Below, piece after piece: positions 1-8,848 of a stretch of 38,137 nucleotides of DNA. The stretch is from the NCBI GenBank assembly GCA_014885115.2, contig WKLE02000702.1, positions 171,034 through 209,170 on the forward strand, given 5' to 3'. Both the position numbers and the translations under genes were made by a program. The notes under the pieces are model-generated. The model was not told the DNA's origin. It did no database searches and was given only the letters and a program-made list of their open reading frames with translations. The stretch is from Asterionellopsis glacialis. Taxonomy: Eukaryota; Bacillariophyta; Plagiogrammaphyceae; Rhaphoneidales; Asterionellopsidaceae. Position 1 is the stretch's first letter; the number at the start of each line of letters is the position of its first letter.

Positions 1-633
1 TTTTGGTCATATGAATCTTGAGTTATGGTCACGTGCTTTTGTGTTCATGTCACGTGGTTCAAGGTAGTTTTTGACTAGTACTCTTCTTCACATGTCGATG
101 TATTAATAAAGAGTACCTGGTATAATACCGGTATTATACCTGGTAAAGAAGCAGACAAATACCTGGTACCTTGTACCGTACAGGTAATATACCTGGTACA
201 AGACTAAAACAGGATACCTACCTGTGTAATAACTGTTACAATAGTTTTTAGAGGCCAGGCAGTATCGAAATAATGTACAGATGGGACGGAAGTAAAATTT
301 TTTTAGTCAAGAAGAAGAAGAGGGATGAGTCGAAAGCGCCTTGTCGTAAAGTACTTTCAATCTTAGGCCTTTGTGCTGCAAATACTTTTTGGTTGATGGA
401 CAGGCTGAAATGAAGTTCGTCATTCAATATTTTTTCTCCACGTGTTTCTTTTGACCCTTCCCCGCCCGACAGATGAAATCCTTGAAGCTTTCGCGTGTCA
501 ACGTCATTCCGCACGACACAACAAGCAGCAGGGACGACTTCCATATCTCTCCAAAGAAAACATCGCTGCACAATCTGTGCAAGTTCTACAACACATTTCC
601 ACGGAAGAAGAAAGAAGATCGACAATAATCAAG
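1..633. promoter_or_regulatory. Upstream region of the ubiquitin-fusion gene
   Basis: I see no convincing gene here. The open frame that runs into the ubiquitin gene from 442 begins with GTG, so it is not taken as coding before the ATG at 634. The region holds two CACGTG G-box palindromes (30-35 and 51-56), a third CACGTG at 439-444, and a cluster of ACCTGGTA repeats with a perfect palindrome (114-198, listed separately). G-boxes are known binding sites of bHLH and bZIP factors; use here is inference. Confidence 0.45.
114..198. repeat. Cluster of four ACCTGGTA motifs around an 18-bp palindrome
   Basis: ACCTGGTA occurs at 115-122, 138-145, 161-168 and 191-198. Between the first two copies lies the perfect palindrome TATAATACCGGTATTATA (121-138). 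Copies lie 23, 23 and 30 bp apart, close to two or three helical turns. This could be an operator-like factor-binding array for the gene starting at 634, or a small decayed repeat. No function is known to me. Confidence 0.6.
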
Positions 634-1419
634 ATGAAACTTTCTCAATCAACATTACTCATGGCGTGTTTGTGCGCCGCTGGCGTTGAAGCTGGCCAGA
701 ATTCTTTTGCCGGTGCCATGCGTGTTCCTTTTGCCACAAAACCATCTTCGTCGATGAATGCTGTGTTGGGTGTTCCTCGGGGTGGTATGCAATTATTTGT
801 GAGAACTCTTACAGGTAAACAAATTACTATTGAAGTTGAAGAAGGAGAGTCTATTGAAGATGTTAAGGCAAAGATTGCAGAAAAGGAAGGTATCCCTCCT
901 GAACAGCAACGTGTTATATTCGGTGGCCAACAGCTAGAAGATGGAAAGACGCTTGACGACTACGACGTAGGTGATGATGCGACTCTCCACCTTGTTCTTC
1001 GTCTTCGTGGCGGAAAGAAACTTGATGTCATGGTTGACAGCATTTTGGGACGCGGTTCATTTGAAGTTGATGAAGATTTTGTCAAGGCGAATGTTGCTGG
1101 ACTTTCGGATGAAGACAGAGAACTTATGAATGCCTTTGTGTCACAGAGCCAGGAGGGGTCTCAAGCACGTGAACCCCAAACAATCAATGTTCGCCGATCA
1201 CTCTTTCGAATTGGTGATGCACCGCCAAAGGAATGCGACGACAGCCCCGTTCGTGGTGTACTTAATCCTCAGCGAGCAATGCCAGGAGAATTTGGCTACC
1301 GAGGAACACTTGTCTCCACAGAAGGCAAAAGCACAAAATTAACAAACAAGTTATTCAAGCGAAAAGATAACAGAGAACGCGTCCTAGATTTTGTGCGAAA
1401 CAGAGGGATTGACCTCTAG
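634..1419 (+). CDS. Secreted/plastid-type ubiquitin domain protein (SELMA-like ubiquitin fusion)
   Basis: The predicted protein has 261 residues from the ATG at 634, which has A at -3. Residues 1-20 form a signal peptide (hydrophobic [10 protein letters not shown], then VEA as likely cleavage site). Residues 21-51 look like a transit-peptide-like leader ending in PRGG. Residues 52-127 are a full 76-residue ubiquitin domain ending LRLRGG. Residues 128-261 are a charged tail I do not recognise. In ubiquitin numbering the domain keeps Leu8, Ile44, Val70, K11, K27, K29 and K33 but has R6, Q48 and D63, so the usual K6, K48 and K63 linkage sites are absent. In complex red plastids a relocated ERAD-like system uses its own ubiquitin in the periplastidal compartment to import proteins. 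The signal peptide with Gly rather than an aromatic residue after the cleavage site fits that compartment. An alternative cut before Phe25 (QNS/FAGA) would instead suggest stroma. Domain identity is certain; location and role are inference. Confidence 0.85.
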   Translation: MKLSQSTLLMACLCAAGVEAGQNSFAGAMRVPFATKPSSSMNAVLGVPRGGMQLFVRTLTGKQITIEVEEGESIEDVKAKIAEKEGIPPEQQRVIFGGQQLEDGKTLDDYDVGDDATLHLVLRLRGGKKLDVMVDSILGRGSFEVDEDFVKANVAGLSDEDRELMNAFVSQSQEGSQAREPQTINVRRSLFRIGDAPPKECDDSPVRGVLNPQRAMPGEFGYRGTLVSTEGKSTKLTNKLFKRKDNRERVLDFVRNRGIDL

Positions 1420-1588
1420 GCAACTCGTTCAACGTGTTACACATCAATTTATTAGAAATGCTTCATGACACCTTGTTTTGACCAATAGTCCATATCGAAA
1501 TCAAATTATAGACATCAGTTATTTTTTTAACAGTCGCACAAGCTATTTTACTAGCATCTTTGATTACATTGTGGTTGCTACTATAAAT

Positions 1589-2725
1589 CTACTTTTGAGC
1601 CTGCGACCATTCATAATATATTGAGAAAGTCTTCCCGAGAAAGTCCCCAAACGTTTGGCCATCTTCTGTCCATCGAGTGTGTAGCGGTGGAACTCGAGAG
1701 GATCCGAGCCCGGAAGAAACAACTTGTTCTCTTGTACAGCCTGCTGGCATGGTAAGAGGGAACACAGGAGGAGTGTCAATGAAGCACGGTAGGCTAATCC
1801 TAGATACACCCTTTGCTGCAGCCCCACGGACACAATGCGGAGTTGCCACCACCGCTCCACCCGTCATGATCTGTACACACTCTCCCAATTGTACTGCCAT
1901 ACAGTCAGATGGGATCTTCACTTGAATGACTTCATCGTTTCGTCCTACAACATACAGCCCCGCAGATGGATCTGGACTTTCATCAAGAATATCCCCAGTA
2001 GCATCGTTAATATACATGTCACCAGCAAGGGCTGTGAGAAATCCAGAATCATTATGCCATCCAATCCAGGAATCTTCAGAAGCTTCTGTCGTGTAATCAT
2101 CGAGTGGAAAATAATAAAGAAGACGACCCTTTGCCTTTTCAGTTGCTTTAATTTCCGTAAATAAAGCGTTTCTTGGATATCCCCCGACTTTTTTACTTGC
2201 ATATGCATCAACGTGCTTTGAAAGATGAGCTGTTACATCTTTCATGATTTTCCCAAGGTGTTTAGCAGCTTTTTTAAATCCAGGAATTTTTGATTGATCA
2301 GGCCATAGATTACAGGGGTAACTCACAGGGTATTTCTTTCGGTCCTCTTCAGAACCAGGAATATCCGTCAAAGGATTGAAATAAAAAGAGCCTTTGGCAA
2401 AATCAGGTTGATCACCGAGCTTTTCTTTGCCGTGAGACCAACCAGCATTGTAAAGCGATTCAGGATCAGTTAAATTATCTTCCAAGTAGTCCTTTGATAG
2501 ATGAGCAAGTTTGTGTGCCATTGGAAGAAAATTTCGTTTTGCTTCAACAAATCCCGGCACATTCCGTATTGCTATAACTCCAAGAGGTGATGCATTTTTG
2601 CTGGAAGCACCGAATGCTTGTTCCATGAGATGACCAAGATCATGGTTTTTCGAATGATCTTGAACAATATCGTTGTAGTCTACGATGGCAAGTTCGTTAT
2701 GATCCTCTTTGGATGACATGGTCAA
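1589..2725 (-). CDS. 2-oxoglutarate/Fe(II)-dependent oxygenase, isopenicillin-N-synthase-like
   Basis: The protein has 378 residues. The metal-binding triad is visible as H224-N-D226 (in WHNDSGFLTAL) and H297 (in TPHCVRGA), followed by R309-I-S311, the usual 2-oxoglutarate-binding R-x-S. The spacing of 71 residues between Asp and the distal His and the N-terminal segment (GVIAIRNVPGF, residues 49-59) match the DIOX/IPNS-like family of soluble oxygenases. These enzymes couple 2-oxoglutarate decarboxylation to oxidation of a small substrate; the substrate here cannot be told from sequence. No signal peptide is evident, so it is probably cytosolic. It is convergent with the ubiquitin-fusion gene; only 169 bp separate the stop codons. 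All key residues are present, so it is likely active. An alternative start is the Met at residue 3. Confidence 0.85.
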   Translation of the reverse strand: MTMSSKEDHNELAIVDYNDIVQDHSKNHDLGHLMEQAFGASSKNASPLGVIAIRNVPGFVEAKRNFLPMAHKLAHLSKDYLEDNLTDPESLYNAGWSHGKEKLGDQPDFAKGSFYFNPLTDIPGSEEDRKKYPVSYPCNLWPDQSKIPGFKKAAKHLGKIMKDVTAHLSKHVDAYASKKVGGYPRNALFTEIKATEKAKGRLLYYFPLDDYTTEASEDSWIGWHNDSGFLTALAGDMYINDATGDILDESPDPSAGLYVVGRNDEVIQVKIPSDCMAVQLGECVQIMTGGAVVATPHCVRGAAAKGVSRISLPCFIDTPPVFPLTMPAGCTREQVVSSGLGSSRVPPLHTRWTEDGQTFGDFLGKTFSIYYEWSQAQK

Positions 2726-2882
2726 TGTCGCCGTGTCGTCTCTGCGAAATAAAAAATAATTACTGATTGCTGCTATTGTAATGTTTGATTGTATTGTTCT
2801 TGTCGCCCGGATCGAAATCGCCAGTCACGATGATATGGATCGTGGACTTCCGTTGTTGCCGTCAAACATACCGAAATGATCA

Positions 2883-3619
2883 GTGATTGATTTATCCTTG
2901 ATTTATTTCATGATTTCGAGATCGTTGCGGACAAGATATATTGTAACATCACCTACGTTCATGGACAATAAAAGCATACGTAGAAAAGCTATTTCGAGAA
3001 AAATTGAAAATAAAAAGTGTGATGATGTCATTCGGTTCGGTAACCCACAGAAACCTACGTACCAGATAGGGAGAGAAAAAATTAAGTTCTTGGTGCGAGC
3101 TATTGATACTTTAGAAGATGAGGGTATTTTTGAGGATTTAAATGGAAAGTTAGCTGATAGCAAAGTATTATTAATACAAGATGCTGCTACAACAGCGCAC
3201 AATGTCCATGCATGAGTAAGACAAGAACTTTTAGATACGGCTGATGCTGATGTTATCCAATCTAAATTAAATTAGGTCATCGAGGCGCACAAGCCTTCAT
3301 GAAATCAGGAGTGGCCAGTGCCGGTACTATCGCAGATACCAAATGTTTACATGCCTGGCTAGCATATTATCTGTTTCGAGGGACAATTACCAGTGGTAAA
3401 GGCGTTCATGGACATGCCATAGGTGAGGTCATCCTGAATATGCTGAATGACCGTGGTGTGGATATATCGGGAACCGAAACCTGTCGTGATATGTGCGATC
3501 CAAGTAGCCGAGTAGTTCCGACACCTCCAGTCCCAAGGAATGAACAACGACTCAAAACAGATAAAGAGAAGGCTAGGATGAGGCGAAAGAAAGAATCTAA
3601 TGCAAATACAAATACATAA
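2883..3619 (+). pseudogene. DUF501-like gene, interrupted
   Basis: Two open pieces (2883-3215 and 3299-3619) appear to be one gene. The first contains a segment resembling the DUF501 helix (AIDTLEDEGIFEDL). The second contains the signature CLHAWLAYYL preceded by SAGTIADTK, close to the DUF501 SAGG-x-x-x-x-x-KCLHxxxAH region. Reading the first frame onward crosses TGA (3213-3215) and TAG (3273-3275), with sensible protein between and after, ending in VIEAHK. A one-base shift near 3291-3295 then joins AFMKSG of the second piece. DUF501 proteins are known mainly from actinobacteria and some algae; their function is unknown. The upstream part of the domain (the usual PFPT-x-YYLT stretch) is not recognisable. 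A GT-AG intron at 3216-3275 is conceivable but leaves the TGA in the exon. The pieces end in a basic tail (RRKKES). Family call is moderate. Confidence 0.5.
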
Positions 3620-3892
3620 CATGTATTTTGCGGTATCATCTTTCCTTCGTCGATGCCTCAACTCCGCCCTAAAATAATGTAGGAGTACTTTGGGTGACTG
3701 CTGGAATATGTTTGAAAAAAAGTCAAATGGTGTCTTCAAATCTGCAAAGGTAATTAAGAGCAAAAGCATTTCACTTGTATCATTTAATTTAACACCATAT
3801 ATTGTAACAAAATCGGGAACTCAATCATAAATGTAGTATGCATTAACACGGACAGGATAGTACACACTTGCTGGTAAATATCCTGTAACAGA

Positions 3893-6887
3893 TTAAATTG
3901 AGTCCGTACTTTGTAGTGACGCTCCGGCTTTATTCTTTTTTTTTCCTGATTTTGAAGTTTTACTTGCGGTATCATTGCCGGTGTCTTTACCTTTTTTGTT
4001 CTTTCTACCAAACAAACCTCCAAACATGCCTTTTTTCTTTTTCTTCTCTCGGTCTGGAGTCTTGTTATCTGTTTTCAAACTTTGCTTCGATTTGTCGTCA
4101 GCTCTGACATCTTCGTCTGTCGCCCCTTCGTTGTGTGGTGCTTCTCCAAGAGCAGCCTGTAAAAAGTTGCAAAAAATTCCAAGAATGTCGAAGTTAGAAA
4201 ACAGCAATGGACATCAAACTTGAATTAATAGCACAGGTAGTACTTACATTTGCGTTCTTCAAAGCAGCAGCTTGTCCATTGGCAGGAGCCGAAACTCCGC
4301 TCATTGACGAAATGTCGTCCTGCATCATTCCACCCACAGCGGGTTGACTTGTTCCTGTATTTGATAATGGCGATATAGGATTGGAGTTTTCACCGACGTC
4401 TCCGTCTTCGCCTGTTGTACTGTTTTGCAGAGCTGACGAATTTCTCAAGAAAGAGGGTAAATTTTCGGCACCTTCCTTTTCGGCATTTGCTTTGATGAGA
4501 GCCTTAGTCTCAAGAAGTTCCAGCAGTACTGCTTCGCGACCCTCATATGCTCGCATTATTGTAGATACGCGATCAATCTGACCAGGTACGGAAGTTTTAC
4601 CGTACACGTAGTTAAGCAGCTCTGACACTTGGGCAATGACAGCCGGGGAAGTACCATCAATGGAATCTCCTGAAAATTCTGATTCGGTGTAACTTCCCTG
4701 GCTTTGGTCTTCCTGGCTTCCAACCTTTTCACCACTATCAGAATAAAGTTGACCTGGTTCATCTTCCTTCTTCTCTGTGATTGGCCATTCATCCATTTGC
4801 GCTCTCTCTGCATTTTCTTGGTTGATATCCATCTTAGAAAACTCATTTCCGAAGCCTGCTGCATTTGCTCCTGCGTCCTCGGGCATTGGAACGGGTGCGC
4901 TGTTGTTAGGGATGGCAGAAGATTGATCCTCAGCCCGGTCATATCTCACAGAAAGTTTCCTTACTAAATGTTCCTCTCTCCCCTTATACTTCGCTAAGAG
5001 TTTGTCCAACAGGCGCACCTTTTCTGGTTCGTGTTCCTCCAACAACATCTTGACAACATATGTGTAAAATCTCATTGGAGCCCGTTGGATAGTTTGTTCG
5101 CTTGAGTATCCAAAATCGGCGGGGTAGTTGGTACCAAACTTGGTGATGAGATCCCGTGAGACAACGTTCTCTGTGATACCTTCAACATTGGCAGCAACCA
5201 TGTTGGCCTGGCGTTGTTTCTCTATGAGAAGTGATGGTCCTCCTAAACTCTCCATCACGGAGACGTCAGCTCCATGATCGAATTGACCATCGTACTCAAG
5301 CTCAGCAATGGGGGCATCGGGTGCCGCCTCAGGCTCTGGAGATGGAGGTTTTATTTCTTTCTTGATGGGCGGTGGTGGTGGTTCAAGTCCAAGAGGAGAA
5401 CTTGGTACTGGAATAGGGATAGCTGCCACCTCCTTGGCTCGATCAGCACTAACTTCTGTTTCGAGCGTGCCGTCGTCCTCATAGTGATGCTTTTTGGGTG
5501 GAGATTTCTTTGCTTTTCCAGCAAGAGCCTTCTTCTTTTCAAGTCGACTGAGGCTATCGTCTTCTGTTGCTGTTTCTTCCTCGTAATAATCCTTCTTTTT
5601 CGATTTACTTTTGGATTTGGAAGAGCGCTTCTTTTCCTTTGTATCATCCGACTCGTATGTAACATATGTGGAATCGTCACCGTCACCAGATACTGTACCG
5701 TCATCATCACTGTAATAGTCGTCCTCACCCCGGCGGTCACCATCTCGACAGACATTGTCTGTGTTTGCACAGATCGAGTCAATGAGCATGTCCAAAAATG
5801 ATTCTTGCTCATAATCACTCCTGCGGCTACCACGACTGCGACGACCGCTGCGGCCACTTTCTCTTTTCTTCCTTCTTCTGCGTTGACGCTCATCCTCAGA
5901 CGATTGAAGAGTCTCATCATCGTCCTTTCTGGAAGATTTTGTGGGAGACGATTTTTTCTTTTCCGATCTATCCTTTCGTTTTTCATCATGAGGAACTTCC
6001 TCTTCTTTCTCTGGTTGGCGATGGTCATCGTCAACCCACTTTACGCCATTAGTATTATTTGTATTGCTCGGGGTTGGTGGCTGGTCGGGTCGAGCAGCCA
6101 GTTTTTCTTTCCGAGGACGACGAAACAGCAAATTTACCTGATCAGGGTCAGCTTCAATAATAAAGTCCATGATTTCATCAAAGGTAAGTCGCGACATGGT
6201 TTTGTCATTAATACTTAATAATTCATCTCCTACTTCCAGAGTTCGCGAGAGGGCTGCTGCACCTGTGCGGGGCAAGTCGCAAATTCGGACACCCCTTTGC
6301 ATCGATGGATTGTGAGGGTCATACATCGGTTCAAAGACAATTCCCATAGGCTTTCGAAGTGTTAACCGGATAAGTCCTGTGGAGGAAGGCACTGTAGGAG
6401 TCAGGGGCTGTGGTGGTTGTTGAGACGATTGCTGTTGAAGCTGTGGTGATGCTGCCGGTGGAGTTCCGGGAATACCCATTGCCATTCCACCTCCATTTGT
6501 TGGGGCTCCATTGACGGGGTTGCCACCGTACGCCCCATAATAACGTTGAGGAGTTCCCGATCTACCATAACTAGCTGTATGTGGCGATGGTGCACCTGCA
6601 CCCATTCCTCCGCCATAATTGTGAGCTGCACGGCCAGGAGAAGCTTGCCGAACAGGGGATGCTTGACGTGCAGGATATCTGGAACCATGGCTACTTACGG
6701 CTCCACGCGTGTTGTTCATGGCAGGAGTTACGCTGCGGAGATTTGAAGATTCTCCACCAGGATGCTGCATCGGTGGTTGTTGCCATTGCTGTGGTATAGG
6801 TGATGGTGCTGTTCCCGGACCAGGCGGTGGAGTGGCGCCGGTAGGACCACCCATCGTCACGGGAGTCGACGATGTTGTAGTCGCCAT
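3893..6887 (-). CDS. Large PDZ-domain protein, two exons
   Basis: CDS is complement(join(3893..4156, 4248..6887)), 967 residues. The intron (4157-4247, 91 nt) begins GTAAGT and ends CAG; both exons meet in phase 0 (KNAN/AALGE). The ATG at 6887 has AAG before and G after it; an upstream in-frame GTG at 6911 is less likely. Residues 1-170 are a Pro/Gly/Gln-rich disordered leader with RQASP repeats. Residues ~171-256 form a PDZ domain with carboxylate-binding loop variant PMGIVF. Then follow a Lys/Ser/Asp-rich linker, a short conserved-looking helix (SFLDMLIDSICAN, ~363-375), and two copies of a helical Y-x-GRE-x-x-L motif at ~633-642 and ~781-792. The C-terminus is a Lys-rich tail (KKKKKGMFGGLFGRK). 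PDZ domains bind C-terminal peptides, so a scaffold role is probable, but partners are unknown. Exon 2 could be skipped; then the stop comes in the intron at 4194. Confidence 0.8.
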
Positions 6888-7816
6888 CTTCCCTTGTTCT
6901 CTGCACAGCACAGCAGAACGTTGGTGTCGGTTACCGGAATCGCTCCTTCGTTTATACCGCTTTGGCGCCGGTAGATTCTAAACTGTTACTTACTACTGGT
7001 TGTTTTTAATTAGCATTGGCTCCGTACATGGAAGCTACACTGATATAAAACTTACATACGTTCATTCTATATTAGACTTCAGGTTAAAATGAATCCCGGC
7101 ACGACTGTTTTGAGTGTAGCCGTTGGTGCATATAAATAGTGACCAATGTTGGAACATAAGGGATGGCTTGCTCGAATTTTCTTCGTGAGTATTACGTAAA
7201 CACTTATATGTGTATATTTTTTTATGCCAGTTATATAATCCTACTTCCCGGTAAAAAACGATAACGCGCGTCGGATTTTTTTGAAAATCAATTGCAGAAA
7301 TATGACGTCATAAAAATGTATCCGTTGTTGAATCTTCAGACATTTCCAATATGAATCTACGTACTTGATTACATCCAATGATTTTTATGTGTTGGGGAAA
7401 AAATTTGTGTGTGCATGATAATGTTCTTGGACGGGGCACACGGTTAGGGTTTTGTTTCACCAAAGCCGTATGTGTCCCGCCCATCTATCCGCGCGCAGCA
7501 AATCAAATCCATCGCTTGGCCCTTGAAATCTGTACGGCGTGCAGAATTCAAAAGAGAATCAAAAAATTACTGCACGTTACTACTCTACGTGGAGTAGTAC
7601 TAGAGCGCGCGTACTAAGGGTAGCTCTTCCAAACAGTCAATCAGCTGTCATTTCTATTATCAGGAAAATAGCCCTCTAAAGACTTTTTACACTGGTAAAC
7701 TAGATAGAGTCTCGACCTGTTGTGGATCACAGTAGCAGCGTGGGAGATTCATCGTGGCTCTAAAAAAGTAGTTAGTACATAGCAACGGCCTATTCGCATT
7801 ATCAAAATCGAATAAA
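6888..7816. promoter_or_regulatory. Shared upstream region of the PDZ and CRAL-TRIO genes
   Basis: This 929-bp stretch separates two divergent genes and should hold both promoters. No convincing gene is seen; the open frame at 7378-7617 starts on poor context and has no recognisable domain. A perfect TGACGTCA palindrome (CRE type) lies at 7303-7310 and is listed separately. Confidence 0.5.
7303..7310. promoter_or_regulatory. CRE-type palindrome TGACGTCA
   Basis: A perfect bZIP/CREB-type site lies about 507 bp upstream of the CRAL-TRIO start and 416 bp upstream of the PDZ gene start. TGACGT-type elements are known to drive CO2/cAMP-responsive transcription in the diatom Phaeodactylum. Whether this copy works is inference; one 8-mer can occur by chance. 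Confidence 0.3.
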
Positions 7817-8848
7817 ATGGCAGATGATCATTTGACCGTCGCTGATGCTGAAAAGGCAAAGGCTGAAATAGAGGCCGAAGTTGCAGGAGACGATGAATTC
7901 GAAGACGCCGTTGAAGAGGAAGATGTCGAAGTTTCCACTAGCGAATTCCAGGTCACACCTGAAGAACTAAGCATCATTCGTGCAGAATTGGCCTGTGAGT
8001 TTCCTGAGGACTATGATTACCTCTCCGATGCATATGTGTTGTCCGTTGCATCCAAGCCTTATTCCAAGGATCCTACAATCCGAAGGCCATTGGAGTATTC
8101 CATGGAAAAACTTAGTCATGTCATGGAATGGCGAGCTAATGAGGGAGCACCCGATATGGAGGACCTCGTTCAACTTGCCAATGGACCGGAATCTGCAGCT
8201 GAAAATTATGAAGAATTGACCAAGGCCAAGGCACTTGCCACATCTCTCAATACCGGATCACTTTACTGGCACGGATTCACCAAGGAAGGACATCCCATTT
8301 TGTGGATCCGTACTGACCGCAAACCTTGGTACCCTGATGTTGACGCCGATGTCAATGCTCTTATTCTACTTGCTGATGCTGGCATAAAATGTATGCCAGG
8401 AAATATCACAGAGTTTGTCTGTATCTCCGACTCAGCCTCGCCTCCGCCTCCCAACCCTACCTTTATGATTAAAATGCTCAAGGCACTTGTCCGCGGTTAT
8501 CCTGATCGATTACATTCCCTTCACTCTGCCCCCGTATCGTCCATTGTTCAGTTCGTCATGAATCTCTTAATTCCTCTCATGCCTGGACGCCTTGCCTCCA
8601 AGGTGAATTTGCTAGGATTAGATGCCATGAAGGAAAAATTGTCTGATTTGTTGGAAAATGGCGAGGAAGATATCCCTACCTTTTTCGGTGGAACTGCTGA
8701 CCATGATGCTTACTATCCAGTAGAAGGATCTTGTCCAAATAGAGGAGAAGGCAGTCTCAAGTTTGATTACTATGGAATGGTGGAGCGCTTGGAAAAGGCC
8801 AAAGCAGCGTGGGTTCAAAATCATGCTGATGCACAAAATGGAAACTAG
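7817..8848 (+). CDS. CRAL-TRIO (Sec14-like) lipid-binding protein
   Basis: The protein has 343 residues; the ATG at 7817 follows AAA, a good context. Residues 1-47 are an acidic, Ala/Glu-rich leader. Residues ~48-120 resemble the CRAL-TRIO N-terminal helical region (helical ELSIIRAELA, then a basic-acidic helix ending MEWRANEGAP). Residues ~145-300 are the lipid-binding fold: GSLYWHGFTKEGHPILWIRT, a helical segment, the conserved strand region FVCISD, then YPDRLHSLHSAPVSSIVQFVMNLL and a C-terminal LLENG-x-x-DIPTFFGG, matching the typical YPERL-x-x-x-x-x-N-x-P and LP-x-x-FGG features. Sec14-type proteins exchange phosphatidylinositol or other lipids between membranes. The protein is soluble with no targeting signal, so probably cytosolic. 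The Asn-x-Pro of the family is replaced by Ser-Ala-Pro; ligand cannot be predicted. Confidence 0.85.
   Translation: MADDHLTVADAEKAKAEIEAEVAGDDEFEDAVEEEDVEVSTSEFQVTPEELSIIRAELACEFPEDYDYLSDAYVLSVASKPYSKDPTIRRPLEYSMEKLSHVMEWRANEGAPDMEDLVQLANGPESAAENYEELTKAKALATSLNTGSLYWHGFTKEGHPILWIRTDRKPWYPDVDADVNALILLADAGIKCMPGNITEFVCISDSASPPPPNPTFMIKMLKALVRGYPDRLHSLHSAPVSSIVQFVMNLLIPLMPGRLASKVNLLGLDAMKEKLSDLLENGEEDIPTFFGGTADHDAYYPVEGSCPNRGEGSLKFDYYGMVERLEKAKAAWVQNHADAQNGN

Noticed and set aside
3216..3275. GT...AG intron that might rescue the DUF501-like gene
   Set aside because: The TGA just before the GT stays in the exon and the sequence inside the supposed intron reads as sensible protein, so decay explains it better.
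5274..5801. Plus-strand 175-codon open frame
   Set aside because: It is the antisense of the Lys/Ser/Asp-rich part of the PDZ gene; such biased codons leave open hydrophobic antisense frames.
7378..7617. 79-codon open frame between the PDZ and CRAL-TRIO genes
   Set aside because: Composition looks random, no motif, and it lies in the expected promoter region.
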